Notes under the pieces: generated by a model
What the model was told of the DNA's origin: nothing
The model's input: only the letters and a program-made list of their open reading frames with translations
The model's database searches: none
DNA from: Pseudomonas viridiflava
GTDB lineage: Bacteria; Pseudomonadota; Gammaproteobacteria; Pseudomonadales; Pseudomonadaceae
Assembly: GCF_900589395.1 (NCBI RefSeq)
Contig: NZ_UUIS01000008.1
Location: forward strand, 113,469-177,468
Direction of reading: 5' to 3'
Length of the DNA: 64,000 nucleotides
Shown here: one piece after another, positions 8,051 to 17,142 of the stretch
How the letters are laid out: each line of letters starts with the position of its first letter
How positions within the stretch are numbered: the first letter of the stretch is position 1
Made by a program: the position numbers and the translations under genes

Positions 8051-9334
8051 CTACATGCTCAAGCGCAAGGCCAGCGCGCTCAGGGTGGCCAGCAGGATCG
8101 GCAGGGTCAGTACGCTGCCGACCTTGAGGTAATAGCCCCAGGTGATGCGCACGTTTTTCTGCGCCAGTACATGCAGCCACAGCAACGTGGCCAGGCTGCC
8201 GATGGGAGTGATTTTCGGGCCCAGGTCGCAACCGATGACATTGGCGTAGATCATTGCCTCGCGAATCACGCCGCTGGCCTCGCTGCCCTGGATCGACAGC
8301 GCACCGATCAGCACGCTGGGCATGTTGTTCATCACCGAGGACAACAAGGCGGCCAGCAGCCCGGTGCCTAGCGTCGCGGCCCACAGCCCCTGCCCGGCCA
8401 GGGTATCGAGCACGGCCGTCAGGGTGTCGGTCAGCCCGGCATTGCGCAGGCCGTAGACCACCAGGTACATCCCCAGCGAGAACACCACCACCTGCCAGGG
8501 CGCGTGGCGCATCACTTTGCCGATGGAAATGGTGCGGCCCTTGCCTGCTATCACCAGCAGGATCAAGGCGCACAAGGCCGCCACCGCGCTGACCGGAACA
8601 CCCAGCGGCTCCAGCACGAACAGTCCCACCAACAGCAGCACCAGCACCACCACGCCGGCGCGAAAGGTCGCCGGGTCGCGGATCGCCAGCTGCGGGGCAC
8701 GCAATTGGGCCGGGTCATAGCTGGCCGGCACATCCTGGCGGTAGAACAGCCACAGCATCAGCAGGGTCACCGCCACGCTGACCAGGTTGACCGGCCACAT
8801 GACGGCGGCGTACTCGACAAAACCGACCTTGAAGAAATCGGCCGAGACAATATTCACCAGGTTGGACACCACCAGCGGCAGGCTGGCGGTGTCGGCGATG
8901 AAACCGGCGGCCATGACAAAGGCCAGCGTCGCCGCCGGGCTGAAGCGCAGGGCCGCCAGCATGGCGATGACGATCGGGGTCAGGATCAGCGCCGCGCCAT
9001 CGTTGGCGAACAGCGCCGACACCGCCGCCCCCAGCAACACCATCAGGGTGAACAGGCGCCCGCCCCGACCCTGCCCCCAGCGCGCTACATGCAAGGCCGC
9101 CCATTCAAAGAAGCCGGCTTCATCGAGCAGCAGGCTGATGATGATGATCGCAATGAAGGTGGCCGTGGCATTCCACACGATGTGCCACACCACCGGGATA
9201 TCCCCCAGCCCCACCACACCGGTGAGCAAGGCCAGCACCGCGCCGCCGGCCGCGCTCCAGCCCACGCCCAGCCCCTTGGGTTGCCAGATCACCAGCACCA
9301 GCGTTAGCGCAAATAGTGCGACTGCAATCCACAT
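8051..9334 (-). CDS. arsB: ArsB-type arsenite/antimonite efflux carrier
   Basis: A 427-aa membrane protein with about 12 segments, close to the length of E. coli ArsB (429 aa). Family stretches are visible near the N terminus ([17 protein letters not shown]), in the [16 protein letters not shown] motif and in the [13 protein letters not shown] motif of the ArsB/NhaD superfamily. It exports As(III)/Sb(III) driven by the membrane potential, or by ArsA when present. The ATG at 9334 has GAGG 8 bases upstream; the upstream in-frame start at 9370 is not family-like. No arsR, arsC or arsH is next to it, so it is an orphan copy. A related anion carrier function cannot be excluded. Confidence 0.82.
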   Translation of the reverse strand: MWIAVALFALTLVLVIWQPKGLGVGWSAAGGAVLALLTGVVGLGDIPVVWHIVWNATATFIAIIIISLLLDEAGFFEWAALHVARWGQGRGGRLFTLMVLLGAAVSALFANDGAALILTPIVIAMLAALRFSPAATLAFVMAAGFIADTASLPLVVSNLVNIVSADFFKVGFVEYAAVMWPVNLVSVAVTLLMLWLFYRQDVPASYDPAQLRAPQLAIRDPATFRAGVVVLVLLLVGLFVLEPLGVPVSAVAALCALILLVIAGKGRTISIGKVMRHAPWQVVVFSLGMYLVVYGLRNAGLTDTLTAVLDTLAGQGLWAATLGTGLLAALLSSVMNNMPSVLIGALSIQGSEASGVIREAMIYANVIGCDLGPKITPIGSLATLLWLHVLAQKNVRITWGYYLKVGSVLTLPILLATLSALALRLSM

Positions 9335-9423
9335 CTGATGACCTCGGCTCCGGATAGATCGGCGAGGCATTGGAATACACCAACAGACGAAGATTCACTA
9401 CTGGCCTTGGGCTATTTTCGCAA

Positions 9424-10011
9424 TCAGGGCTTGGGCAGATAACCCGGCAAGGCCTCGATGCGTGCCAGCCAGCGTTGCACCTGCGGGTAAGGCTGCAAAT
9501 CGACGCCGCCGTCGGGCGCCAGCGCCACATAGGGGTACACCGCGCAGTCGGCAATGGTGGGCCTGCCGATGGCCAGCCAGTCATGCTGCTGCAGGTGGGC
9601 GTCGAGCAGCGTCAGGACGCGGACGGATTTCTCCAGGGCGGCGGGCTTGTCCAGTTCATAGCCAAACAGCTCGACCAGCCTGGCCGCACACACGCTGTGC
9701 TGCACTTCGTTGGCGGCAAACGACAGCCACTGCACGATCTGCGCCTGGGCAGCGGCTTCGCCCGGCCACCAGGCCAGGCCGCCATAGGTGCCGGCCAGGT
9801 GCACCAGAATCGCCTGGGCATCGCGCACTACGTGCTTGCCGTCTTCCAGCACCGGCACCTGGGCCAGTGGGTTGAGCGCCATGAACGGCGCCTGGCGGTG
9901 TTCGCCGCCGGCCAGGTCCACTGGCACCAGGTCCAGGTCGATACGGGCCAGAGCGGCAAACAGGCGAACCTTGTAGCAGTTGCCGGACAGGGTCAGGTCA
10001 TGCAGTTTCAT
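9424..10011 (-). CDS. Glutathione S-transferase family protein
   Basis: A 195-aa cytosolic GST. The N-terminal thioredoxin-like domain (residues about 1-78) starts MKLHDLTLSGNCYKVRL; the Ser-Gly-Asn-Cys segment holds the likely catalytic residue, the cis-Pro is in QVPVLEDG, and DAQAILVHLA is the glutathione-carboxylate contact. The C-terminal helical domain includes the N-capping motif IADCAVYPY. Its ATG overlaps the stop of the upstream VOC gene (ATGA), so the two are coupled. Substrate unknown. Confidence 0.9.
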   Translation of the reverse strand: MKLHDLTLSGNCYKVRLFAALARIDLDLVPVDLAGGEHRQAPFMALNPLAQVPVLEDGKHVVRDAQAILVHLAGTYGGLAWWPGEAAAQAQIVQWLSFAANEVQHSVCAARLVELFGYELDKPAALEKSVRVLTLLDAHLQQHDWLAIGRPTIADCAVYPYVALAPDGGVDLQPYPQVQRWLARIEALPGYLPKP

Positions 10012-10448
10012 GCGGCGCTTCCTTCAGGGATCAATTGGTTGAATTCCAGCACGTTGCCGTCCGGATCGCGGATAAACAGCGCGATGCGGCGCGGACCGAT
10101 GCGATGCGGGCCTTGGGTGATAGCAATGCCCTGCTCGCCCAGCCAGCGCTGCAACGTCTCAAGGTCATCGACGATAAAGGCCGGGTGGGTGATGCCCGGC
10201 AGTTTGATCGGCGCGTCGAGCAGGACGTTATGCGCCTCGGGCATCCGGGCACCGTTGAAAATCAGGTTGATGCGCACGCCATCGGCGCTGAGCATTTCGT
10301 TGGCTTCATGTTCGGCGAAGCGGGCGCTTTCGACAAAGCCCAGCGCCTGGTAGAAACCCAGGGCGCGCGGCCGGTCGCTGACGCGGATGCCGATGTGATC
10401 GTAAGCCTGGATACGCGCCGGGTTGGCGCCTGGGGCAATCAGTGTCAT
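10008..10448 (-). CDS. VOC-superfamily (glyoxalase/dioxygenase-like) protein
   Basis: A 146-aa protein with two beta-alpha-beta-beta-beta modules. Metal ligands are suggested by the His in YDHIGIRV and the Glu in NVLEFNQL, and FIRDPDGNVLEF is the standard last strand of glyoxalase-fold enzymes. The ATG at 10448 has GGAG 9 bases upstream; the longer frame reading to 10802 runs antisense into the next LysR gene and is rejected. It is the first gene of a two-gene unit with GST, and is divergent from LysR (10567), the likely regulator. It may act on a lactoylglutathione-like or aromatic substrate. Confidence 0.88.
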   Translation of the reverse strand: MTLIAPGANPARIQAYDHIGIRVSDRPRALGFYQALGFVESARFAEHEANEMLSADGVRINLIFNGARMPEAHNVLLDAPIKLPGITHPAFIVDDLETLQRWLGEQGIAITQGPHRIGPRRIALFIRDPDGNVLEFNQLIPEGSAA

Positions 10449-10566
10449 GGGCTTGGCTCCGTGGCGTTCAAGTCCCGTACAGTGTCGCCCCAGGCAGGCT
10501 GCGCACCTAGGGGGCGCGGCTGACAACACTTGTGCATTAACCGCACAGATCAGACAGAGAGAATCG

Positions 10567-11466
10567 ATGGACAGGCTCAAGGCCATGGCCAATTTCGTGC
10601 GCATCAACGACAGTGGCAGCCTGAGCGCGGCGGCCGACAGCAGCGGGCAGTCGGTGGCCTCATTGGTGCGTTCGTTGGCGGCACTGGAGCAGCACCTGGG
10701 CGTGCGCCTGCTCAACCGCAGCACCCGGCGCATGGCGTTGACCGAAGAAGGCGCGCAGTACCTGGCCTGGAGCCGACGCATGCTGGCCGAGGTGGAGACC
10801 ATGGAACAACGCTTTGACGACGCCCGCCATGATCGACCCGCCGGCCTGTTGCGCCTGACCGCACCGGTGGAGTTCGGCCAGCGCTACATCGCCCCGCTGG
10901 TCAATGACTTTCTCAAGGCCCATCGCGAGATGCGTGTCGAACTGATGCTGGACGACCGCATCAATGACCTGCTCGACGAAGGCCTGGACCTGGCGGTGCG
11001 CATCGGCCGCCTGCCCGACTCCTCGATGGTCGCCCGTACGGTGGGACATACCCGGCTGGTGACCTGCGCCAGCTCCGATTACCTGCGCGGCGCCCCCGCG
11101 CCAGACAGCCCGCACTGCCTGCACGAGCACGCCTGTATCAACCAGAAGGACCGGGGTCGGCACTGGTACTTTCGCAGTGGCAAGACCGAACTGGTCGAGG
11201 AGGTACAGGCACGCCTGGTCACCAACCAAACCCACGCCGTGCGCCTGGCCTGCGTGCAGGGCCTGGGCATTGCCCGGCTGCTGCATTACCAAGTATGGGA
11301 AGAACTGCAGGACGGACGCCTGCAGCGAATCCTGCAAGCCTTCGAGCCCGAGGCGCTGCCGGTGCAACTGGTCTTTCCCCACGCGCAGATGTTGGCGCCA
11401 CGCGTGCGCGCCTTCATCGACTGGGCCTGCCCGCGCCTGGAAGCGCAGTTGCCGGACCCCGGTTGA
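10567..11466 (+). CDS. LysR-family transcriptional regulator
   Basis: A 299-aa LTTR of the DsdC/AaeR-like group that starts MDRLKAMANFVRI. The HTH lies at residues about 5-60 (GSLSAAADSSGQSVASLVRS) and the effector domain at about 90-295. The start follows GAGAGAATCG, and the upstream extension of the frame overlaps the VOC promoter. Divergent arrangement with the VOC-GST pair makes that pair its likely target. Confidence 0.9.
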   Translation: MDRLKAMANFVRINDSGSLSAAADSSGQSVASLVRSLAALEQHLGVRLLNRSTRRMALTEEGAQYLAWSRRMLAEVETMEQRFDDARHDRPAGLLRLTAPVEFGQRYIAPLVNDFLKAHREMRVELMLDDRINDLLDEGLDLAVRIGRLPDSSMVARTVGHTRLVTCASSDYLRGAPAPDSPHCLHEHACINQKDRGRHWYFRSGKTELVEEVQARLVTNQTHAVRLACVQGLGIARLLHYQVWEELQDGRLQRILQAFEPEALPVQLVFPHAQMLAPRVRAFIDWACPRLEAQLPDPG

Positions 11467-11518
11467 TCGATCGCGCCCACAGATCGCTGGCCCGCACGGC
11501 ACGAAACCGCGGGTGGTG

Positions 11519-11714
11519 GTAGGAGCGCGCTCTGCCCGCGACCGAGTGCGCAGCGCTCGCAAAATTGATGCAACGCCACAGATTTACAGTTGTGAACACA
11601 CTCAAAATCTGCGAAACGCCACAGATTTACAGCGGTGAACACACTCAAAATCTGCGAAACGCTGCAATTTTACGACTGCTAACGCAGCCGGTCGCGGGCA
11701 GAGCGCGCTCCTAC
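11519..11714. repeat. MITE-like composite repeat, copy A (196 bp)
   Basis: The ends are perfect 26-bp inverted repeats (GTAGGAGCGCGC...GCGACCG and its complement). The core has the shared motifs GCAGCGCTCGCAAAA on the left and ACGACTGCTAACGCAGCC on the right. This copy alone also carries a 43-bp tandem unit repeated twice plus a partial third (starts at 11572, 11615 and 11658), which accounts for its extra length. It lies between convergent lysR and iclR genes. Confidence 0.85.
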
Positions 11715-11732
11715 AGCGCTCTGTGCCTGTGA

Positions 11733-12560
11733 TCAGCTAAATACATGCGAGGGCCGGTGCAGCACCGGGTCGAACGGGTTGACTTGCAGGCCGATGGCCC
11801 GGGCTTCGCGCTTGAGCAGTTCGACCACCGTGGGCATGCGCGTCGGGCCCAGGCGGTCACTGATGGTTGCCACGCTCAGGGCCGCGACGGCATGGCCGTT
11901 GCGGTCCAGGATCGGCACCGCCAGCCCGGCCATGCCGTCGAGTACGCCGGTGTTGCGTCCGGCGTAGCCCAGGCTGCGCACGTTGTCGATTTCGGCACGC
12001 AGCAGCACTTCGTCGTAATGATGAACGTCCTTGAGCCGCGGCAGGTTGTAGCGGATCACCTCGTCGCGCTCCAGTTCCGGCAGGAACGCCAGGATCGCCA
12101 GGCTGCCCTGGCCCACGCCCAGGGCCACGCGCCCGCCAATGTCGCCAGTGAAGGTACGGATCGGGTACGGCCCCTCACTGCGGTCCAGGCACACCGCATC
12201 GAACCCCGAACGCGCCAGCAGAAACAGCGAATCGCCCAGCGAGGCCGACAGCCGCAGCAGGCTGGGACGCACCACATCGCGCAAGTTGCCGGCCTGGCCA
12301 GCCTTGGCCGCCAGGGCAAAGAAATCCAGGCTCAGGCGGTAACGCTTGCTGGTTGCACACTGATCGACCATGCCCTCCTCGACCAGGCTGCGCAGCAGAC
12401 GGTGAGTGGTCGGTTGTGCCAGGCCTACTCGCAGCGCCAATTGGCTGACCCGCTCCCCCTCGCCACTGCAATCGCCCAGGGCGCGCAGCACGGCAAACAG
12501 CCGCGACACTGCACTGACACCGGTTTCTCTGGGCTCACTATTTCGATCAATGGAATCCAT
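11733..12560 (-). CDS. IclR-family regulator of the ABC/oxidase operon
   Basis: A 275-aa protein with the IclR plan: an N-terminal winged HTH (residues about 15-75, SAVSRLFAVLRALGD and LAQPTTHRLLRSLVEEGM) and a C-terminal effector domain (about 90-265, including GVLDGMAGLAVPILDRNG). It is divergent from the ABC-transporter/dehydrogenase operon starting at 12808 and is its probable regulator. A perfect 13-bp palindrome, AATGGAATCCATT (12549-12561), covers its own start codon. Confidence 0.92.
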   Translation of the reverse strand: MDSIDRNSEPRETGVSAVSRLFAVLRALGDCSGEGERVSQLALRVGLAQPTTHRLLRSLVEEGMVDQCATSKRYRLSLDFFALAAKAGQAGNLRDVVRPSLLRLSASLGDSLFLLARSGFDAVCLDRSEGPYPIRTFTGDIGGRVALGVGQGSLAILAFLPELERDEVIRYNLPRLKDVHHYDEVLLRAEIDNVRSLGYAGRNTGVLDGMAGLAVPILDRNGHAVAALSVATISDRLGPTRMPTVVELLKREARAIGLQVNPFDPVLHRPSHVFS

Positions 12561-12634
12561 TTCGCTTTAAACCTCCGAAAATTTCATTCAGTGGAATAAT
12601 TTCAAAATAGCTACCGCTCAGTGAAATTACTGCC
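12549..12634. promoter_or_regulatory. Candidate IclR operator region
   Basis: Three dyads lie in the divergent region: AATGGAATCCATT (12549-12561), ATTCAGTGGAAT (12586-12597), and CAGTGAAATTACTG nearby at about 12619-12632. TGGAAT recurs 41 bp apart, about four helical turns. The pattern fits a regulator binding on one face of DNA, but no consensus is known to me for this IclR subgroup. Confidence 0.4.
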
Positions 12635-12807
12635 TTGTCGCCATCCTAAGCTTTGCCCTACTCTCGGGTCCATAGGGCGATACCACAACATCGGCCGCCG
12701 CCATCGAAGCGAGCGCCAACGTCCGTCTAGCATTGCTTTTCGCCGTTGGCGCCTGCCCCCCTGAAAACTGCCGGTCTTGCCGGTCGCGTTGACGTTGGAG
12801 CACAGCC

Positions 12808-13827
12808 ATGACTTTTTTGTTGATCGACAGACTCTGCAAGCGCTACGGCGCCATGGAGGCGGTGGCCAGCTCCAGCCTGGCAATCGAAAAAGGCGAATTC
12901 GTCTCCCTGCTCGGGCCTTCAGGCTGCGGCAAGACCACCACCTTGCAGATGATTGCCGGCTTCATTGAAGTCACCAGCGGCACCATCGTGCTCGACGGCC
13001 GCGACATCACCCATGCCAAGCCGGCCAGCCGCGGCCTGGGGGTGGTGTTTCAGAGCTACGCGCTGTTTCCTCATATGAGTGTGCGTGACAACGTCGCCTT
13101 CGGCCTGCAGATGCGCAAGGTGCCGCGTGCCGAGATCGGCCAGCGCGTCGACCGCGCCCTGGCCCTGGTGCGCCTGACCCCGCACGCCGAACGCTACCCG
13201 CGCGAATTGTCCGGTGGCCAGCGCCAGCGTGTGGCCCTGGCCCGGGCGCTGGTGATCGAACCGCCGGTGCTGCTGCTCGATGAGCCGCTGTCGAACCTGG
13301 ACGCGCACCTGCGTGAAGAAATGCAGTTCGAGATCCGCCGCATCCAGCATGAAGTGGGCATCACCACCCTGATGGTCACCCATGACCAGGCCGAGGCGCT
13401 GTCGATCAGCGACCGGGTGGTGGTCATGGAAGCCGGGCGCATCACCCAGGTCGACGACCCCTACCGTCTTTACGAACATCCGCGCACGCCGTTCATCTCC
13501 GACTTTGTCGGCAAGGCCAACCGGCTGCACGGCATTCGCACCGCCGACGGCAACGTGCAGGTCGCCGCCGAAGGTCCGTTGACCCTGAGCCTGCGCCCGG
13601 AAAAGATCACCCTGGTGGCGGCCGGCAGCGGCAAGCTGCAAGGCACGGTCAGTTGCCGCTATTTCCTGGGCAGCCAGTGGCTGTATCGCATCGACACTGC
13701 CTTGGGCGAAGTGGCCGTGGTGCGCGCCAATGACGGCAGCGCACCGCTGCCCGAGGGCCACGCGGTGAGCCTGGACTGGGACGACGCGTTGCTGCGCGTA
13801 CTTGACGCCAGCGAGGTGGCGGCATGA
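12808..13827 (+). CDS. ABC importer ATP-binding subunit (polyamine/opine class)
   Basis: A 339-aa PotA-like ATPase. Walker A GPSGCGKTT is at about residue 37, the Q-loop at VFQSYALFPHM, the signature LSGGQRQR, Walker B VLLLDEP and H-loop THDQAEA are all present, and a C-terminal TOBE domain follows (LSLRPEKITLV). It powers import with the two permeases and the binding protein of the same operon. GGAG stands 9 bases before the ATG. It is the first gene of a seven-gene operon (12808-19300) in which nearly all joints overlap by four bases, and it is divergent from iclR. Confidence 0.95.
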   Translation: MTFLLIDRLCKRYGAMEAVASSSLAIEKGEFVSLLGPSGCGKTTTLQMIAGFIEVTSGTIVLDGRDITHAKPASRGLGVVFQSYALFPHMSVRDNVAFGLQMRKVPRAEIGQRVDRALALVRLTPHAERYPRELSGGQRQRVALARALVIEPPVLLLDEPLSNLDAHLREEMQFEIRRIQHEVGITTLMVTHDQAEALSISDRVVVMEAGRITQVDDPYRLYEHPRTPFISDFVGKANRLHGIRTADGNVQVAAEGPLTLSLRPEKITLVAAGSGKLQGTVSCRYFLGSQWLYRIDTALGEVAVVRANDGSAPLPEGHAVSLDWDDALLRVLDASEVAA

Positions 13828-14693
13828 GCGACACAAGACCGCGCAACAGCGCCTGGGGCTACGGCCTGAGCAGCCCGGCCATGCTGCTGTTTCTGATCCT
13901 GCTGGTGCTGCCGCTGGGCCTGACCGTGGTGCTGTCGTTCAACGCCTTCGACTACGCCACCGGCATCAAGACCGGCGAATACACCTTCGGCCATTACCTG
14001 AACCTGCTGACCGACAGCTACTACTACGAAATCTTCTTTCGCACCTTCTGGATCAGCGCGCTGGTGACCGTGCTGTGCGTGCTGATCGGCATCCCCGAGG
14101 CCATGATCCTCAGCCGCATGGCCGCGCCGTGGCGTTCGATCTTCCTGATCCTGATCCTCACCCCGCTGCTGATCTCGGTGGTGGTGCGCGCCTTCGGCTG
14201 GAGCCTGCTGCTGGGCGCCGACGGCCTGATCAACCAGGGCATCACCGCCCTGGGCGGGCAACCGGTGAAACTGCTCTATACCCCGTTCGCGGTGATCATC
14301 GGCCTGGTCCACGTGATGCTGCCGTTCATGATCATTCCGGTGTGGACCTCGCTGCAGAAACTCGACCCGGCCGGCGAACAGGCAGCCCTGTCGCTGGGCG
14401 CCAGCCAGTGGACGGTGTTTCGCCGAATCGTGCTGCCGCAGATCATGCCCGGCGTCCTGTCCGGCACGCTGATCGTCTTCGGCCTGGCAGCCAGCTCCTT
14501 TGCCATTCCCGGCCTGTTGGGCGGACGGCGCCTGAAGATGGTCGCCACCATGATCTACGACCAGTACCTGGCCGAGCTGAACTGGCCCATGGGCGCCACC
14601 ATTGCCGTGGCCCTGCTGCTGATCAACCTGCTGGTGATGCTCAGCTGGAACCGGCTGGTCGAACGCCGCTACAAACGCACCCTTGGAGTCTGA
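13824..14693 (+). CDS. ABC importer permease 1 (PotB-like)
   Basis: A 289-aa inner-membrane permease with six predicted helices and the EAA loop around DPAGEQAALSLGASQWTVF, which docks to the ATPase. It belongs to the spermidine/putrescine (PotB/PotH) class. Its ATG overlaps the ATPase stop (ATGA). Confidence 0.93.
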   Translation: MSDTRPRNSAWGYGLSSPAMLLFLILLVLPLGLTVVLSFNAFDYATGIKTGEYTFGHYLNLLTDSYYYEIFFRTFWISALVTVLCVLIGIPEAMILSRMAAPWRSIFLILILTPLLISVVVRAFGWSLLLGADGLINQGITALGGQPVKLLYTPFAVIIGLVHVMLPFMIIPVWTSLQKLDPAGEQAALSLGASQWTVFRRIVLPQIMPGVLSGTLIVFGLAASSFAIPGLLGGRRLKMVATMIYDQYLAELNWPMGATIAVALLLINLLVMLSWNRLVERRYKRTLGV

Positions 14694-14696
14694 GCC

Positions 14697-15491
14697 ATGA
14701 CCCGTAACGGCCCGCTGGCCCTGTCCTTTCATGCCCTGGTGATGCTGTTCATGCTCGCGCCCCTGGTGGTGGTGTGCCTGGTGGCCTTCACCCCGGAAAA
14801 CACCCTGAGCCTGCCGACCTCCGGCTTGTCGCTGCGCTGGTTCGCGGCGGTGTTCGAGCGCGCCGACTTTCTCGATGCGTTCTATAACAGCCTGCAACTG
14901 GCTGCGCTGTCGGCGACCCTGGCCACCCTGATTGCGGTGCCGGCGGGGCTCGCCCTGACCCGCTACAGCTTCCCCGGCCAGGGCTTTCTCAACGGCCTGC
15001 TGCTGTCACCGATCATCATTCCGCACTTGGTGCTGGGGGTGGCGATGCTGCGCCTGTTCGCGCTGCTGGGTGTCAACGGCAGCTTCACCTGGCTGGTGCT
15101 GGCCCACGTGGTGGTCATCACCCCTTATGTGCTGCGCCTGGTGCTGGCCGCCGCCATCGGCATCGACCGCAGCGCCGAACAGGCCGCGCAAAGCCTGGGT
15201 GCGGGCCGCGTGACGATGTTCTGCCGGATCACCCTGCCGATGATCCTGCCCGGGGTCGCCGGTGGCTGGCTGCTGGCGTTCATCAACAGCTTCGACGAGG
15301 TCACGCTGTCGATCTTCATCACCTCGCCAGCCACCCAGACCCTGCCGGTGCGCATGTACGTGTACGCCACCGAATCCATAGACCCGATGATGGCGGCGGT
15401 GTCGGCGCTGGTGATCGGGGTCACGGCGCTGACCATGATTGCCCTGGACCGTGTCTACGGCCTGGACCGGGTTCTGGTGGGTAAACAATGA
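14697..15491 (+). CDS. ABC importer permease 2 (PotC-like)
   Basis: A 264-aa six-helix permease of the PotC/PotI class with the EAA motif in EQAAQSLGAGRVTMF. It starts three bases after permease 1 ends and overlaps the next gene by ATGA. With 13824-14693 it forms the heterodimeric channel of the importer. Confidence 0.93.
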   Translation: MTRNGPLALSFHALVMLFMLAPLVVVCLVAFTPENTLSLPTSGLSLRWFAAVFERADFLDAFYNSLQLAALSATLATLIAVPAGLALTRYSFPGQGFLNGLLLSPIIIPHLVLGVAMLRLFALLGVNGSFTWLVLAHVVVITPYVLRLVLAAAIGIDRSAEQAAQSLGAGRVTMFCRITLPMILPGVAGGWLLAFINSFDEVTLSIFITSPATQTLPVRMYVYATESIDPMMAAVSALVIGVTALTMIALDRVYGLDRVLVGKQ

Positions 15492-15787
15492 ACCGTGCGC
15501 CCCTGTTCAAACGCCTGGCCGAACACGACCGGCAACCGGTGGCCTTTGTGCTCGACGGCCAGCCCGCGCAGGCCCTGGCCGGCGACACCTTGCTGACTGC
15601 CATCCTGACGTGCGACCAGCACCTGCGCGGCAGCGATTTCAATGCCGAACCCCGCGCCGGCTTCTGCCTGATGGGCGCCTGCCAGGACTGCTGGGTGCGC
15701 CTGGCCGACGGTCGCCGCGTACGCGCCTGCTCGACCTTTGTCGAACCGGACCTGTGCGTGACCCGTGATCCGGGGCGGTGCCTATGA
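15488..15787 (+). CDS. [2Fe-2S] small subunit of a heterotrimeric amino-acid/opine dehydrogenase
   Basis: A 99-aa ferredoxin-like subunit of the HcnA / opine-oxidase / hydroxyproline-dehydrogenase gamma type. The cluster motif is visible as GFCLMGACQDCWV plus a later Cys in RRVRACST. It would pass electrons from the flavin subunits toward the respiratory chain. Both ends overlap neighbours by ATGA, so it is co-translated with the permease and the next flavoprotein. The sequence is the opine/D-hydroxyproline type rather than the GMGVCHCC type of true HCN synthase HcnA. Confidence 0.85.
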   Translation: MNRAPLFKRLAEHDRQPVAFVLDGQPAQALAGDTLLTAILTCDQHLRGSDFNAEPRAGFCLMGACQDCWVRLADGRRVRACSTFVEPDLCVTRDPGRCL

Positions 15788-17142
15788 GCCAGATCGTCAT
15801 CATCGGCGCCGGCCCCGCCGGGATCCGCGCCGCACAGACCCTGGTGGCCCACGGCATGCGCCCGGTGCTGCTGGATGAAGCCAGCCGTGGCGGTGGCCAG
15901 ATCTACCGCCAGCAACCGCTCAATTTTCGCCGTAGCGCCAAGGTGTTGTATGGCCTGGAAGCCGGCAAGGCCCAGGCACTGCATGGCACGCTGGAGCAGT
16001 TGCGCTCTCATATCGACTACCGCCCCGACACGCTGGTGTGGAACGCCGAGCACCAGACTCTGGACACCCTGCACCAGGGCTTCCAGGCCGGCCAGCTTGA
16101 CTACCAGCATCTCATCGTCGCCACCGGCGCCACTGACCGCGTGTTGCCGATTCCGGGCTGGACCCTGCCCGGCGTCTATACCCTGGGTGCGGCGCAGATT
16201 GCGCTGAAATTCCAGGGCTGTGCCATTGGCGAGCGCGTGGTGCTGGCTGGCAGCGGGCCATTGCTGTACCTGGTGGCGTATCAATACGCCAAGGCCGGTG
16301 CCATCGTGTGTGCCGTGCTCGACACCTCGCCATTCAGCGCCCAGGTGCGTGCCCTGCCCGGCTTGCTCTGGCAGCCGGGCACCTTCGCCAAGGGCCTGTA
16401 TTACCGCGCCTGGCTCAGCGCCCACGGCATCGCAGTGCATCAAGGCGTGACCCTGCTGGGCGTCGAGGGCCAGCAGCGGGTCAGCGCGGTGCGCTGGAGC
16501 AAAGCCGGCCGGGAGCAGACACTGGCCTGCGACGCGCTGGCCTTCGCCCATGCCTTGCGCTGCGAAACGCAACTGGCCGACCTGCTCGGCTGCACCTTCG
16601 CCTGGAGCCCGCTCAATCGCGCCTGGCTGCCCGAACGTGACGCGCTGGGTCGCGCCAGCCGCGAAGGCGTGTACCTGGCCGGCGACGGGGCTGGCATCCT
16701 GGGGGCTGATGGTGCGGAAATGACCGGCGAGCTGGCGGCGCTGACGCTGCTGGCCGATCAGGGCCTGCCCATCGACACACTGCGCAGCGCGCAGCTGCAA
16801 AAGCGCCTGGCCCGCTTGCAGCGCTTTCGCCACGGGCTGGAGCAAGCCTTTCCTTTCCCCCAAGACTGGGCCCGGCAGGCACCGGATGACCTGACCGTGT
16901 GCCGCTGCGAGCAGGTGACGGCCGGGGAGATCCGCGACACCGTGCGCGCCGGGCACTGGGAGATCAACCGGGTCAAGGCCATCTGCCGGGTCGGCATGGG
17001 CCGCTGCCAGGGCCGGGTCTGCGGCGCCGCCGCCATGGAGCTGATTGCCTGTGAAAGCGGCCGGCCGGTCGATCAGGTCGGGCGCCTGCGTGGCCAGTCG
17101 CCGGTCAAGCCGTTGCCCTTTGGCCTGGAGATCACCCCATGA
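15784..17142 (+). CDS. FAD/NAD-binding dehydrogenase subunit (HcnB/OoxA-like)
   Basis: A 452-aa flavoprotein. The N-terminal Rossmann motif is GAGPAGIRAAQ, an internal second dinucleotide site is near GERVVLAGSGPLLYLVA, and a conserved GDGAGILGADGA closes the FAD domain. The last 80 residues form a BFD-like [2Fe-2S] module with Cys residues in VCRCEQVT, KAICRVGMGRCQGRVC. This is the alpha subunit of three-part amine/amino-acid dehydrogenases (HCN synthase HcnB, octopine/nopaline oxidase A, hydroxyproline dehydrogenase). ATG 15784 overlaps the stop of the small subunit. Confidence 0.88.
   Translation: MSQIVIIGAGPAGIRAAQTLVAHGMRPVLLDEASRGGGQIYRQQPLNFRRSAKVLYGLEAGKAQALHGTLEQLRSHIDYRPDTLVWNAEHQTLDTLHQGFQAGQLDYQHLIVATGATDRVLPIPGWTLPGVYTLGAAQIALKFQGCAIGERVVLAGSGPLLYLVAYQYAKAGAIVCAVLDTSPFSAQVRALPGLLWQPGTFAKGLYYRAWLSAHGIAVHQGVTLLGVEGQQRVSAVRWSKAGREQTLACDALAFAHALRCETQLADLLGCTFAWSPLNRAWLPERDALGRASREGVYLAGDGAGILGADGAEMTGELAALTLLADQGLPIDTLRSAQLQKRLARLQRFRHGLEQAFPFPQDWARQAPDDLTVCRCEQVTAGEIRDTVRAGHWEINRVKAICRVGMGRCQGRVCGAAAMELIACESGRPVDQVGRLRGQSPVKPLPFGLEITP

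Noticed and set aside
15421..16956. A 511-aa minus-strand open frame over the [2Fe-2S]/flavoprotein genes
   Set aside because: It lies antisense to well-recognised genes, has no family-like motifs and a His/Gln/Gly/Ala-rich shadow composition typical of high-GC antisense frames.
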